Source: Williamsia maris (GTDB lineage Bacteria > Actinomycetota > Actinomycetes > Mycobacteriales > Mycobacteriaceae). From it: a DNA stretch of 64,000 nucleotides. A model generated the notes under the pieces. That model searched no databases and had not been told where the DNA came from. It saw only the letters and a list, made by a program, of their open reading frames with translations. Made by a program: the position numbers and the translations under genes. Where the stretch lies: contig NZ_JAMTCJ010000004.1 of the NCBI RefSeq assembly GCF_024171815.1, positions 868,001-932,000 on the forward strand, in the 5' to 3' direction. Numbering within the stretch: position 1 is the stretch's first letter; each line of letters begins with the position of its first letter. Shown one piece after another: positions 1-11,572 of this stretch.

Positions 1-2576
<2,576 letters not shown>

Positions 2577-2767
2577 CAGCACCCCTCGGCGCCGACCGTG
2601 GCCGTGAGGACCGCCGATCCACCACACGCAGGTCCACGCCATCGCGGCGGACGACGATCCAGCGAACTTTGCTGACGTTCAACATCATTCACCATATTAA
2701 ACCGTTGCCTGGTTCGAACACCTGTGCTGATCTGGCCTCAGTTGCCGCGCCTGGGGAGGAGTGCATA

Positions 2768-4411
2768 GTGACCGACACCATGTCTGATCTGGAGTCGGAT
2801 TACGCTGCGCTCGAACGCCTTCTGGAGAAGATTGCTGCGGCAATGTCAGACCCCTGCACTGATGCAGTGGTCGCCGATCTGGCCATCCGCCATGAACGGG
2901 CCGTCCGACGGATGGAATCGATCGGCAACCGCAGGATCCTCGATGTCTCCGACCGTGACGCCCACCGGGCCGTGGGGTGTCAGAAGCTCGGTGAGTTCCT
3001 GCGCATCGAACTGCGGATCACCAACCCCAGGAATCGTTTACGGGCAGTCGCGCAGTTGCAGTCGATGCATGCCATGACCGGTGAGAAATTGCCACCGACA
3101 TGCCCCAACACCGCCGACGAGTTGGCATCAGGTGCGATCGGTGCCGATCACGTCGACGCGATCCTCGATGTGATGCGCAAGATCCCTGCCGCCGTCGACC
3201 CCGACGACCGGGCCGCGGCAGAGGAACTGTTGGCCGAGCACGCCCGAAAGTTGAGCCCCCGCGAGATCACGAAAGCCGGTGTCCGTGTCCTGGCCCACCT
3301 TGACCCCGACGGACACCTGACCGATGACCGGGACCGGGCGAGGCAACGCCGACTGTCGTTGAGCTGCCAGGACACCCAGTTGATGTCGAAGGTCTTCGCG
3401 ACGTTGGATCCCACCACGCGCGCCCTGTTCGAGGTGATGCTCGCCGTCTGGGCGGCACCCGGGATGAACAACCCCGACGACGATCGGTCACCACGCGGTG
3501 ACACCACCGACATCGACCCGGAGCAGTTGCGGGAAGCCGCCGACCGGGACACCCGTTCGGTCGGTCAACGCAACCACGATGCATTGCGAGCCCTGCTGCA
3601 GGCTGCTGCTGATGGCGGCTTGCACGGTGCCTCGCACCGCGGACTACCGCCGCACATCATCATCTCCATCACCGAAGACAAACTTCGTGAACGCGCCGGC
3701 ATCGCCCATACCGCCACCGGCACCGACCTCCCCATCTCTGACGTCCTGCAGATGGCGGCACGTGCACAGATGCACCTCGCGGTATTCGAAGAGCACACCG
3801 GCGAACCCCTGTTCCTCGGCCGCGCGCACCGTCTCGCCTCCCAAGCACAACGGTTCATCGCGTTCTCCAAATACGGCGGCTGCAGCCGCACCGACTGCCC
3901 CACACCATTCGCGCACACCGAAATGCACCACGCCGAAACCGACTGGGCCGATGGCGGAAAGACCGACGCCAATCACATGGCACCCGCCTGCGGACCGCAC
4001 AACCGATCCGTGGGTACCAAACCCCACCATTGGGAAACGGTGAAAATCACCGAGGGACCCGATCGAGGCCGCTACGGCTGGCGCCGCAACACCGACCCAC
4101 CGGGTGAAATCCGTACCAACCACCTGCACCTCGTCGATGAACTCATCGACCGACACCGCCGCGCAGCACTGGGCCCATGGGGCGAATCCACCGCGCGGGC
4201 CGAAACGGTGACGGCCGATGACCCGTGGGGTGAGCCCGTGCCACCGGAGAAGCCTGCAGATCTCCACACCACACCCGACGACCCCTGGACCGAATCCATC
4301 GACACCACAGAACCTGTCGAGCACCCCGACCCGATCGACCCCATCGACGGCCACCGCGACCTCCGACCGTCGCGCTTCGATGTCACCTGGCCAGGTGACC
4401 GGGTCGCCTGA
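2768..4411 (+). CDS. DUF222 / 13E12-repeat protein with C-terminal HNH endonuclease domain
   Basis: 547 aa from GTG 2768, chosen because GGGGAGGA lies 7 nt upstream; the frame is open further back but without a ribosome site. The N-terminal ~300 residues form the helical DUF222 domain found in many copies in mycobacteria, Gordonia and relatives. The C-terminus has an HNH layout: GGCSRTDC, then EMHHAETDWADGGKTDANHMAPACGPHN. The last usual His pair reads HN, so the metal site may be altered. The ~130 residues after it are rich in Pro, Asp and Thr and look disordered. The family is thought to spread as repeated elements; the in vivo function is unknown. The 190-nt gap before it is somewhat AT-rich and holds no gene. 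Confidence 0.85.
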   Translation: MTDTMSDLESDYAALERLLEKIAAAMSDPCTDAVVADLAIRHERAVRRMESIGNRRILDVSDRDAHRAVGCQKLGEFLRIELRITNPRNRLRAVAQLQSMHAMTGEKLPPTCPNTADELASGAIGADHVDAILDVMRKIPAAVDPDDRAAAEELLAEHARKLSPREITKAGVRVLAHLDPDGHLTDDRDRARQRRLSLSCQDTQLMSKVFATLDPTTRALFEVMLAVWAAPGMNNPDDDRSPRGDTTDIDPEQLREAADRDTRSVGQRNHDALRALLQAAADGGLHGASHRGLPPHIIISITEDKLRERAGIAHTATGTDLPISDVLQMAARAQMHLAVFEEHTGEPLFLGRAHRLASQAQRFIAFSKYGGCSRTDCPTPFAHTEMHHAETDWADGGKTDANHMAPACGPHNRSVGTKPHHWETVKITEGPDRGRYGWRRNTDPPGEIRTNHLHLVDELIDRHRRAALGPWGESTARAETVTADDPWGEPVPPEKPADLHTTPDDPWTESIDTTEPVEHPDPIDPIDGHRDLRPSRFDVTWPGDRVA

Positions 4412-4459
4412 TGCCGATACCTGTACCAAGGGCACCGTCCACGTCCGACGTGGCACCGA

Positions 4460-4472
4460 TACGATCGCGGGC
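4460..4472 (+). promoter_or_regulatory. Leaderless promoter of SDR gene
   Basis: TACGAT (4460-4465) followed by 7 nt and ATG, which fits the TANNNT-N6/7-RTG pattern of leaderless mycobacterial genes. No Shine-Dalgarno sequence is present. Confidence 0.5.
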
Positions 4473-5276
4473 ATGGCCGTTCCCGCACCCACCGCATCTG
4501 CCCGCGCCGTCGTCACCGGCGCCTCCTCTGGCATCGGCGAGGCCCTCGCCTGGGAGCTCGCCCGGCGTGGCCATTCGTTGATCCTGGTGGCCCGCCGCGG
4601 CGAGATCCTCGAGATCACCGCCGAGAAGATGCGTGCCGACCACGGGATCTCCGTCGAGGTGCGCCCCACCGATCTGTCGGACCTGCGCTCCCTCGATGTG
4701 CTGTGCGCCGAACTCGCGGACCGCGAGATCTCGATCCTCTGCAACAACGCGGGCATCGCGACCTTCGGCGCCTTCGTCGACCTCGACCCCGAGTACGAAC
4801 GTGCCCAGCTACGACTCAACGCGACCGCGGTCCACGACCTCACGCTGGCCGTGCTGCCGCAGATGGTGCAGCGCGGTTCGGGCGGCATCCTCATGGTCGG
4901 GTCGGCCGCGGGCAACATGCCGATCCCGAACAACGCGACCTACGCGGCGTCGAAGGCCTTCGTCAACACGTTCAGTGAGTCCCTGCGCGGCGAGGTCGCC
5001 TCGAAGGGCGTGCACATCACCTTGCTGGCACCGGGACCCGTACGCACCGAGGACCCGTCCCCCGAGGACGCGAGCATCGTCGACAAGATGGTGCCCGGCT
5101 TCCTGTGGGACGACAGCGCCGGCGTTGCCCGGCTCAGTCTCGATGCGTTGGCGCGCAACAAGATGCGCGTCGTCCCCGGCATGCTGTCGAAGGCGATGTC
5201 GGTGGCCGGCGGGTACACACCGCGCAGGATCGTGGCGCCGATCGTCGGCGGCTTCTACAAGAAGCTCGGCGACTGA
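4473..5276 (+). CDS. Short-chain dehydrogenase/reductase (classical SDR)
   Basis: 267 aa. The Rossmann motif TGASSGIG lies near the N-terminus; NNAG (CNNAGIA), the catalytic Ser region (VGSAAGNMP) and YAASK follow in the classical order. A basic residue cluster (ARRG) after beta-2 suggests NADP(H). The substrate cannot be told from sequence. I chose ATG 4473 because a TACGAT -10-like box sits exactly 7 nt upstream, the layout of a leaderless actinobacterial transcript, and because the family starts a few residues before TGASSGIG. It is convergent with the HerA-like ATPase gene, with only a 9-nt gap. Confidence 0.88.
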   Translation: MAVPAPTASARAVVTGASSGIGEALAWELARRGHSLILVARRGEILEITAEKMRADHGISVEVRPTDLSDLRSLDVLCAELADREISILCNNAGIATFGAFVDLDPEYERAQLRLNATAVHDLTLAVLPQMVQRGSGGILMVGSAAGNMPIPNNATYAASKAFVNTFSESLRGEVASKGVHITLLAPGPVRTEDPSPEDASIVDKMVPGFLWDDSAGVARLSLDALARNKMRVVPGMLSKAMSVAGGYTPRRIVAPIVGGFYKKLGD

Positions 5277-5285
5277 CCCACACGG

Positions 5286-6866
5286 TCAGCGACGCCGCTT
5301 GCCCGCGCCGAACAGCGATCGGGTGATCTCCCGACCGGCCGCGGACGCCGCCGAGCGCAGGAAGCTCTTCACCGCAGCGTTCCCGAGCACCTCGGACACC
5401 ACACCGGGCTCGTCCTTCTCTTTCGACTCCGGCGGCTTCGACACCGGCGGCTTCGGCGCGGGCGCCGACTGCGGGCTCGCCTGGGTCGGCTGCGGTTCCG
5501 GTGCAACGACTTTCGCGGTCAGCATCTCGTAGGCCGATTCACGGTCGACCGACTGCCCGTACTTCTGGTGCAACGGGCTCAGCAACGCGGCCGCGGTGAT
5601 GGCCTCCTCGCCGATGGTGTCCATCAACGACCGCGGCGGACGGATGACCGTCCACGCGACCGGGGTCGGGGCGCCCCTCTCCGAGAGGACAGTGACGACG
5701 GCCTCGCCGATCCCCAACGACGTCAACGCCTTCTCGAGGTCGTATGCGGTCGAGGTCGGGTAGGTCTTCACCGTCTTCGACAACGCCTTCTGGTCGTCCG
5801 GGGTGAAGGCACGCAGCGCGTGCTGGATGCGTGCACCGAGTTGGGAGAGCACCTCGTTGGGGATGTCGGTGGGCAGTTGCGAACAGAAGAAGACGCCGAC
5901 CCCCTTCGAGCGGATCAGCTTGACCGTCTGCTCCACCTGCTCGACGAATGCCTTCGACGAGTCGCTGAACAGCAGATGCGCCTCGTCGAAGATGAACACC
6001 AGCTTGGGCTTGTCGACATCGCCGGCCTCGGGCAGGAACTCGAACAGGTCGGCCAGGATCCACATCAGGAACGTGGAGAACAGCGCGGGCCGGGCGGCCT
6101 GCTTGCCCAGTTCGAACAGCGTGATGATGCCCGCGCCGCTGGGGTCGATCCGGATGAGGTCGCCGGGCTCGATCTCCGGCTCCCCGAAGAAGGTGTCGCC
6201 ACCCTCGGCCTCGAGGTTCGACAACGCTCGCAGGATGACGCCCGCGGTCGCCGACGACACCCCGCCGATGCCCTTGAGGTCCGCCTTGCCTTCGTCGCTG
6301 GTGAGATGGACGATCACCTCACGCAGATCCTTGAGATCGAGCAGCGCGAGGCCCCTGCCGTCGGCCCAGTGGAAGATCAGGCCGAGCGTCGACTCCTGGG
6401 TTGCGTTGAGTCCCAACACCTTGCTGAGCAGGATGGGGCCGAACGAGGTGATGGTCGCGCGGATCGGGACGCCGATGCCCTCGGTACCGAGGGAGACGAA
6501 CTCACACGGGTGGGTGGCCGGCGCCCACGTGTCGCCGATCTCGGCGGCGCGCCTGGCGATCTTGTCCCCCGCCACGCCGGGCGAGCTGAGCCCGGACAGG
6601 TCGCCCTTGACGTCGGCGAGCACCACCGGCACGCCGGCCGCGGAGAGCTGTTCGGCGATCACCTGCAGCGTCTTGGTCTTGCCGGTGCCGGTCGCCCCTG
6701 CGACCAGTCCGTGGCGGTTCATCATCGCCAGCGGGATGCGGACCTGGGCGGCGGGGTCGATCACGCCGTCGACGCTGACCGCCCCGAGCTCCAACGCCGG
6801 GCCCTCGAATCGGTATCCGGCGGCGATCTGCTGCGCCGCCGTCTGGCCTTGCGTCGGTTCGGTCAC
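5286..6866 (-). CDS. HerA-like ATPase (DUF853, helicase HerA C-terminal family)
   Basis: 526 aa. Walker A GATGTGKT at residues 57-64, Walker B with FIFDEAHLLF near residue 295, and a downstream Gln/Arg-rich ATPase core; these match the DUF853 family of FtsK/HerA-type P-loop NTPases. The last ~80 residues are Pro/Lys/Glu-rich and end in basic RRR. HerA proteins form hexameric DNA pumps with NurA-type nucleases, but no nurA is nearby and the DUF853 branch has no settled function. The start is GTG 6866, with GGAGG 8 nt upstream. It is divergent from orn across 114 bp. Confidence 0.85.
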   Translation of the reverse strand: MTEPTQGQTAAQQIAAGYRFEGPALELGAVSVDGVIDPAAQVRIPLAMMNRHGLVAGATGTGKTKTLQVIAEQLSAAGVPVVLADVKGDLSGLSSPGVAGDKIARRAAEIGDTWAPATHPCEFVSLGTEGIGVPIRATITSFGPILLSKVLGLNATQESTLGLIFHWADGRGLALLDLKDLREVIVHLTSDEGKADLKGIGGVSSATAGVILRALSNLEAEGGDTFFGEPEIEPGDLIRIDPSGAGIITLFELGKQAARPALFSTFLMWILADLFEFLPEAGDVDKPKLVFIFDEAHLLFSDSSKAFVEQVEQTVKLIRSKGVGVFFCSQLPTDIPNEVLSQLGARIQHALRAFTPDDQKALSKTVKTYPTSTAYDLEKALTSLGIGEAVVTVLSERGAPTPVAWTVIRPPRSLMDTIGEEAITAAALLSPLHQKYGQSVDRESAYEMLTAKVVAPEPQPTQASPQSAPAPKPPVSKPPESKEKDEPGVVSEVLGNAAVKSFLRSAASAAGREITRSLFGAGKRRR

Positions 6867-6968
6867 GTGTGGTCCTCCCGGTCGTCGCCGACCCCCGCCG
6901 GCACATCAGTGGCGCCGGTGCTCCCCCGGCGCGTCCGGCAACACATTAGCGCCGCGCGGGGCGTTGGC

Positions 6969-6980
6969 TAAGGTTGTCGG
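6969..6980 (+). promoter_or_regulatory. Leaderless promoter of orn
   Basis: TAAGGT (6969-6974), 6 nt, then GTG 6981. This matches the TANNNT-N6-RTG leaderless layout and supports GTG 6981 as the start. Confidence 0.5.
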
Positions 6981-7580
6981 GTGCAGGACAAACTTGTGTG
7001 GATCGATTGCGAGATGACCGGTCTGCGATTGGACACCGACAAACTGATCGAGATCGCGGCGTTGGTCACCGACAGCGATCTCAACATCCTCGGCGAGGGC
7101 GTCGACGTGGTCATCCATGCCGACGACGCCGACCTCGAGGCGATGCCCGACGTGGTGAAGAAGATGCACGCCGCCTCCGGGCTCACCGACGAGGTGCGTG
7201 CGTCGACGGTCACCGTGCCCGAGGCCGAGCAGATGGTGCTGGACTACGTTCGCAAACACGTGAAGTCGGCCGGGGCGGCCCCGCTGGCCGGTAACTCCAT
7301 CGCCACCGACCGCGGCTTCATCGCCCGCGACATGACCGCGCTCGACACCTACCTGCACTACCGCATGATCGACGTCAGCTCGATCAAGGAACTGAGTCGC
7401 CGCTGGTACCCGCGGATCTACTTCGGTCAGCCGGAGAAGGGTCTCGCGCACCGTGCGCTGGCCGACATCCGTGAGTCGATCCGCGAGCTCAGGTACTACC
7501 GGCAGACGGCGTTCGTCGCCCAGCCCGGCCCGGACACCGACACCATCGCGCAGATCGTCACCGACCTCGGCGACGCCTAG
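6981..7580 (+). CDS. orn: Oligoribonuclease
   Basis: 199 aa, the normal family length. DEDDh exonuclease with D9 and E11 in WIDCEMTG, a middle Asp region ([15 protein letters not shown]), and the C-terminal [11 protein letters not shown] with His and Asp. The Tyr-rich segment [13 protein letters not shown] is typical of Orn. It degrades 2-5 nt RNA fragments and pGpG (from c-di-GMP) to mononucleotides and is normally essential. The gene stands alone between the HerA-like gene and tRNA-His. Confidence 0.95.
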   Translation: MQDKLVWIDCEMTGLRLDTDKLIEIAALVTDSDLNILGEGVDVVIHADDADLEAMPDVVKKMHAASGLTDEVRASTVTVPEAEQMVLDYVRKHVKSAGAAPLAGNSIATDRGFIARDMTALDTYLHYRMIDVSSIKELSRRWYPRIYFGQPEKGLAHRALADIRESIRELRYYRQTAFVAQPGPDTDTIAQIVTDLGDA

Positions 7581-7697
7581 CCACCCCGGCACGGCCTCGT
7601 CCCTGCTGTCCCACGCGTATCGAACAACCGATTGGCACTCGGCGCGGGCCACCAGATAGAGTGTGCTCTGCGGTTCTGGTTGGTTCAGAACCACATG

Positions 7698-7770
7698 GTG
7701 GGTGTAGTTCAGTTGGTAGAGCACCAGGTTGTGATCCTGGCTGTCGCGGGTTCGAGTCCCGTCATCCACC
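7698..7770 (+). tRNA. tRNA-His (GTG)
   Basis: The cloverleaf is complete. The acceptor GTGGGTG pairs with CATCCAC (7763-7769), with one G-T pair. The anticodon stem is CCAGG/CCTGG around the loop TTGTGAT, with GTG at 7731-7733, and the T loop is TTCGAGT. The extra G at 7697 is the G-1 that pairs with C73 in tRNA-His. CCA is not encoded. Its last bases form the integration site of the 14-kb element, whose attL core begins inside the T arm. Confidence 0.95.
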
Positions 7771-7771
7771 C
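7750..7771 (+). repeat. attL core (22-bp direct repeat, 3' end of tRNA-His)
   Basis: The 22 bp from 7750 to 7771 recur exactly at 21710-21731 and diverge on both sides. The copy spans the T loop to the tRNA end, the usual target of tyrosine integrases, and the integrase gene lies next to it. Confidence 0.92.
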
Positions 7772-7780
7772 GAAGAGAAA

Positions 7781-7818
7781 ATAGCGCCCCACCTGCAGAT
7801 TCGCGGGTGGGGCACTAT
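7781..7818 (+). terminator. Element-supplied hairpin downstream of tRNA-His
   Basis: The arms 7781-7793 and 7806-7818 form a 13-bp stem with a single mismatch and a 12-nt loop, 10 bp after the tRNA. A short TCGTTTC follows rather than a T run. It probably replaces the chromosomal terminator displaced to 21736 by integration. Confidence 0.55.
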
Positions 7819-7832
7819 TCGTTTCGAGCTCG

Positions 7833-7841
7833 ATGCATTGA
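7833..7841. repeat. Candidate integrase arm-type site, attL side
   Basis: ATGCATTGA occurs 62 bp inside the attL core and again at 21598-21606 on the attR side. Short repeats shared by both attachment arms are typical of tyrosine-integrase or Xis binding sites. No binding evidence exists. Confidence 0.3.
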
Positions 7842-7857
7842 GTCCTGCATTAGCCGC

Positions 7858-9096
7858 TTATGTCGCACCGCTGATAGCGGCACTGAACCGGTCGACCGCC
7901 GCCTTCTGCATGGTCGGCGTGACGTGCGAGTAGACGTCCATTGTCGTCGTGATCGTCGAGTGCCCCAGGCGCTCCTGCACCACCTTCGGGTTCTCCCCGT
8001 TCTCCAGCAGAATCGTCGCGTGAGTGTGGCGCAGTCCGTGCAAACCGATCGCGGGCAACGCGTCCGACCCGAGTTTCTGGCGAGCCTTGTCGACGCGGCG
8101 GCTGAACATCTGCGACGTCGAGATCGGATTGCGCGGCGACCCGTCGAGCGTGCCGAACACGTATGCGTCGGCGCGCGCGAACCCCAAGGACAAGGCACCG
8201 CGCTCGGCCTTCCACTGACGCAGCACGCGCACTGTCGTCGCGTCGATGTCGAGCACGCGGGCGCGGTCTGACTTGGTGCCCTTGACCTCCCCAGGGCGAG
8301 CGGTGTCGAGCGCGCGGCGTACCTGGATTCGCTGAGCGGTGAGGTCGATGTCGCCCCACCGCAGCGCCAGCACTTCCGAGCGTCGCACTCCCGTGTGCGC
8401 GACGACCCACCAGAGTGCGTGCACCTCGTCACGCATGGTGTCGCGATTCCAGCTGAGGAACGCTCCGAGCTGCGAGCCGCTCCACGTGACCATCTCGCCG
8501 CTCCGCTCACGCTGCTGGCGCTTCACCTCCTTCATCGACGGAGCCTTCACCCCCTTAGTACGCGCGGGGTTGAGAGCGATCAGGCGGTCGTCGCGCGCTG
8601 CCTCCAACATCGCCGAGACTGCGACGTGGACCTGATGTACCGACGTCTTGGACAGCCCACCCGCTGCTCGCTGACGCGACGGGTCGGGCATCTGCAGGTC
8701 GGCGTACAGCTTGCGCAACCTCGTCGTGGTGACGCCGTCGAGTCGCAGGTGGCCAATGGACGGGTTGACGTGGATAGCGAAGATACGTCGATACCCGGCG
8801 AGAGTGGCAGCCGCCAGATCAGCACGAGAGTCCAGCCAGCGGGTCGAGTAGTCGCTGAACGTAGGCACTTTCGCCGCGAGGTCTACTCCCGCACGCAGCT
8901 GCGCACGCGCCGCCTGCATTGCATCGTCGGCCTGCTCTGATGTTGCAAAACCGCCCTTGCCCGCGTATTTATGCGGGCCGTTGGGGTCCTCGGGGTCAGC
9001 GGGGACCCAGAGCTGGTACCGCCACCTTGTGCCCGCCTTGATCGAGTACTTGACCACCGTGCCTACGCGTGCCGCTCGGGACTTGCGCTGAGTCAT
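7858..9096 (-). CDS. int: Tyrosine site-specific integrase
   Basis: 412 aa. An N-terminal arm-binding region (~1-75) and core-binding SAM-like domain (~75-190) precede the catalytic domain, with R238 (TGVRRSEVLALRW), H353-x-x-R356 (GLHGLRHTH), H379 (RLGHS) and nucleophile Y389 (MDVYSH). All key catalytic residues are present. It lies 86 bp from attL and reads toward the tRNA, as in mycobacteriophage-type integration modules. The start ATG overlaps the stop of the upstream gene by 4 nt, so translation is probably coupled. It should catalyse insertion at and excision from tRNA-His. Confidence 0.95.
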   Translation of the reverse strand: MTQRKSRAARVGTVVKYSIKAGTRWRYQLWVPADPEDPNGPHKYAGKGGFATSEQADDAMQAARAQLRAGVDLAAKVPTFSDYSTRWLDSRADLAAATLAGYRRIFAIHVNPSIGHLRLDGVTTTRLRKLYADLQMPDPSRQRAAGGLSKTSVHQVHVAVSAMLEAARDDRLIALNPARTKGVKAPSMKEVKRQQRERSGEMVTWSGSQLGAFLSWNRDTMRDEVHALWWVVAHTGVRRSEVLALRWGDIDLTAQRIQVRRALDTARPGEVKGTKSDRARVLDIDATTVRVLRQWKAERGALSLGFARADAYVFGTLDGSPRNPISTSQMFSRRVDKARQKLGSDALPAIGLHGLRHTHATILLENGENPKVVQERLGHSTITTTMDVYSHVTPTMQKAAVDRFSAAISGAT

Positions 9097-9650
9097 TTTG
9101 CTGCACTCTCGTTGTCGTCCTGGTTGGCCGTTGCAGTGGCCCAGTCGCGGCGCAAGAACCCGCGTCGCTTAGCTTCTGCAATCCACTTGTCAACAGTGGG
9201 TTTCGACGCCTGCGCATGAGCAGCGACATACTCACGGGGCGACGCCCCGTTCTCGCGAGCCGTCATGAGCAGGAGAGCCACCTGTCGGTAGTGCGCGTCG
9301 TCGCGCTTGTTGCCCCGTCCACCAGGGCTGCGCTCGGGCCGCAATATCAAGGTGGGGTCGTCGATTTCAGCGATCGTCGTGAACGCGCCATCTCCGTACG
9401 CCTCAAACTTGGCGGCAGACTCAGCCAGTCGTCGGACGGGAATCTGGCGCACGGTGATCGGCCCGATGTCCGCAGAGTCGTCGGGCGAGACGATCCGCAT
9501 CTCAACGAGGCGCGGGGCAGCACCCGACCTGTCGACGCGGACCTGATAGCGGTGTTCATGGCCGACGAGCTGAATCTCGATGAGGCCGTCGGCAAGTCGG
9601 TCGATGTTCTGGACATCGCCCTTGATCGAGCTGGCGTTGTAAGTAGTCAC
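9093..9650 (-). CDS. Unknown element protein with C-terminal helix-turn-helix-like region
   Basis: The frame is open from ATG 9716 (207 aa). I favour GTG 9650 (185 aa) because a TATAGT box at 9662-9657 sits exactly 6 nt upstream, a leaderless layout, whereas ATG 9716 and ATG 9674 have poor ribosome sites. The first ~110 residues look like a beta-rich ligand or scaffold domain. The C-terminus (HYRQVALLLMTAREN, then YVAAHAQASKPTVDKWIAEAK) resembles a helix-turn-helix ending in a basic tail. It precedes int with a 4-nt overlap, which fits a regulator of integration or of the divergent promoter. No family is recognised with certainty. Confidence 0.6.
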   Translation of the reverse strand: MTTYNASSIKGDVQNIDRLADGLIEIQLVGHEHRYQVRVDRSGAAPRLVEMRIVSPDDSADIGPITVRQIPVRRLAESAAKFEAYGDGAFTTIAEIDDPTLILRPERSPGGRGNKRDDAHYRQVALLLMTARENGASPREYVAAHAQASKPTVDKWIAEAKRRGFLRRDWATATANQDDNESAAK

Positions 9651-9664
9651 AAAAAGACTATAAC
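9637..9664. promoter_or_regulatory. Overlapping divergent promoters with inverted-repeat operator
   Basis: Plus strand: TTGTAA (9637-9642), 16 bp, TATAAC (9659-9664), reading toward the xis-like and rep genes. Minus strand: TATAGT (9662-9657) followed by 6 nt and GTG 9650, reading toward int. The inverted repeat TAGTC-N7-GACTA (9644-9660) overlaps both -10 boxes. A protein bound there would block both directions, an arrangement expected of a lysogeny-type switch. Confidence 0.5.
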
Positions 9665-9756
9665 GCAATGCCATAGCAATTAGCCCTTTTTTGCGCTTGT
9701 CTTGACCCAGCGACACATAAAGCGCCCCAGGGCCACTAGAGAAGGACTACTACGAC

Positions 9757-9996
9757 ATGACTGCGCACTCTCCTACGTCAGCCCACGAAACCGGTTCTGC
9801 TCGTGTTGATCTCGACTGGCTGCGGTCGACTGGAGTTGCGGCGCTCAGCCGCCCCCAGGTCGCACAGCTCCTCGATGTGGACGAGCGCACCGTTGGTCGC
9901 GCTATCGCCGATGGGTCCCTGCCCTCGATGCGGCTCGGTCGGCGCGTGGTGGTGCCTCGGGTGCCTTTGATGCGGCTGCTCGGCATCGCCGACTGA
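9757..9996 (+). CDS. Small HTH protein, excisionase (Xis)-like
   Basis: 79 aa. The second half (LSRPQVAQLLDVDERTVGRAI, DGSLPSMRLGRRVVVPR) is the winged helix of the MerR/excisionase HTH_17 family: a helix-turn-helix then a wing with G-x-R-x-x. Such proteins bend att DNA to direct excision, or act as small repressors. AGAAGGA lies about 9-10 nt before the ATG. It is the first gene rightward of the divergent promoter and is followed by the rep gene. Confidence 0.8.
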   Translation: MTAHSPTSAHETGSARVDLDWLRSTGVAALSRPQVAQLLDVDERTVGRAIADGSLPSMRLGRRVVVPRVPLMRLLGIAD

Positions 9997-10047
9997 CCCC
10001 GCACTCCACTAGCTGAGTGCGTCTCGGACCTCAGCACCACACAGATA

Positions 10048-10079
10048 CGCCCGCTCGGCTTACGAGAGCCAGGCGGGCG
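10048..10079 (+). repeat. Hairpin in leader of rep gene
   Basis: Arms CGCCCGC (10048-10054) and GCGGGCG (10073-10079), with an inner GGCT/AGCC stem. It ends 10 nt before the ribosome site of the rep gene. With no T run, it is more likely a translational control or mRNA-stability element than a terminator. Confidence 0.4.
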
Positions 10080-10106
10080 ACGTACCCGAAAAGAAGGCCA
10101 CCACCA

Positions 10107-11564
10107 ATGACCTCCCACCACAATACCCAAATAACCGCCACTCGCGATGGCGTCACCTCGCTCGCAGCGGTGCGAAGTGACGACGTCAATCCCTACGACA
10201 ACCCCGGTGCAGCCGCTCGCGTTCGACGCGACCTCGACGAGGCTGCCGCATCCGAAGCACGGCGTAAGCGGTGGGGGCGCAACCGATACGACGTGAGCGC
10301 ACTCGTCGACAACCCAGCCCCTTGGGCACGCAAGCTCGCCGGTGCGATCGAGCGAACCGACGCAGCACGTAACCCTGTGAAGGCACCCCCGACGCTGATG
10401 TTCCTCGGGTCCAAGGCAGTCGAAGCGGGAGCAACCGACGCACAGCTCGCGCAGCTGGCGAAGCTTACGAACAACGAAATCGCCGAGGTGAAGCTGCGCG
10501 AGGCCGCGGAGCTCACCGACACGCGACGCCTGATCGACACTCTGGCGCGCAGCATGGCGACGCAGCGCGACACAGCCGTCGTTGCACCGGAACCCTTCGA
10601 CCTCACCGACCTCCTCACGCAGCCCGACGAGGATGCTGCCTATCGCATTGGCGAGCTGTGGCCGATCGGGGGCCGTGTGCTGTTGGCTGCGCCGTACAAG
10701 GCGGGCAAGTCGCACATGGTCGGAAACGTCATCCGCACCCTCGTCGACGGCGGGAAGTTTCTCGATCGTTTCGACGTAACACCCGTGCGCAAGGTGGTCC
10801 TCATCGACACCGAGCTCGACACGAGGCTGCTGCGGCGATGGTTTCGGGATCAGCGCATCGACAACACCGACGCAGTGTCGGTGGTCCCGCTGCGCGGCGC
10901 GGTGTCGACGTTCGACATCACCGACCCCGCCACGCGCTCTCAGTGGGCTCGCAAGCTCGAAGGCGCGGACGTCGTGATTCTCGACTGCCTCCGCCCCGTT
11001 CTCGACGCACTGGGGCTGTCGGAGGACAAGGACTCTGGCCGTGTGCTCGTTGCATTCGACGCGCTGCTCGCCGAGATCGGTGCCACCGAGGGCATGGTCG
11101 TCACCCACATGGGACACCAGAACGAACGCGCTCGGGGTGACTCGCGGCTACTCGACTGGAACGACGCGATGTGGAAGATCGTGCGCTCGGGCGACGACAG
11201 CGACGACGACGCCACCCGCAAGCGCTTCTTCTCGGCACTGGGTCGTGATGTGTCGCTGCCCGAGGGACAACTCACGTTCGACACAGCTACCCGACACCTC
11301 GCCTATGAGGATGGCAGCCGCAAGGACTCGACCGCCCGCGTCGCGATGCCCAAGCTGCTCGCGCTGATCAGCATGGAGCCCGGAAAGCTGTCCAAGAACG
11401 ATGCTGAGAGACGACTCAAGGACGACCACGGCATCCCGCAGCAGGCTGCTCGCGCTGCTCTGAAAAAGGCGCTCGCAGAGGGGTCGTTGGTGTTCGAGAT
11501 CGGCGACCGGGGCAAGCATCTGCTGTCTCCGGGAGGCGACCCGTTCACGGTCGCCACGGGCTAA
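10107..11564 (+). CDS. RepA-like AAA ATPase / replicative helicase-type protein
   Basis: 485 aa from ATG 10107, with AAAAGAAGG about 9 nt upstream. The N-terminal ~180 residues are helical and charged. A RecA-fold core follows: Walker A APYKAGKS at 195-202, IDTELD (~235) and Walker B VVILDCLRP (~290), as in the AAA_25/RepA family of plasmid and phage replication ATPases. The C-terminal ~90 residues resemble a winged helix for DNA binding. An array of CAGCTCGT repeats starts 8 bp after the stop, so the protein probably acts at that adjacent origin. Comparable ATPases occur in other actinobacterial prophage-like elements. Confidence 0.85.
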   Translation: MTSHHNTQITATRDGVTSLAAVRSDDVNPYDNPGAAARVRRDLDEAAASEARRKRWGRNRYDVSALVDNPAPWARKLAGAIERTDAARNPVKAPPTLMFLGSKAVEAGATDAQLAQLAKLTNNEIAEVKLREAAELTDTRRLIDTLARSMATQRDTAVVAPEPFDLTDLLTQPDEDAAYRIGELWPIGGRVLLAAPYKAGKSHMVGNVIRTLVDGGKFLDRFDVTPVRKVVLIDTELDTRLLRRWFRDQRIDNTDAVSVVPLRGAVSTFDITDPATRSQWARKLEGADVVILDCLRPVLDALGLSEDKDSGRVLVAFDALLAEIGATEGMVVTHMGHQNERARGDSRLLDWNDAMWKIVRSGDDSDDDATRKRFFSALGRDVSLPEGQLTFDTATRHLAYEDGSRKDSTARVAMPKLLALISMEPGKLSKNDAERRLKDDHGIPQQAARAALKKALAEGSLVFEIGDRGKHLLSPGGDPFTVATG

Positions 11565-11572
11565 TTCGACGG

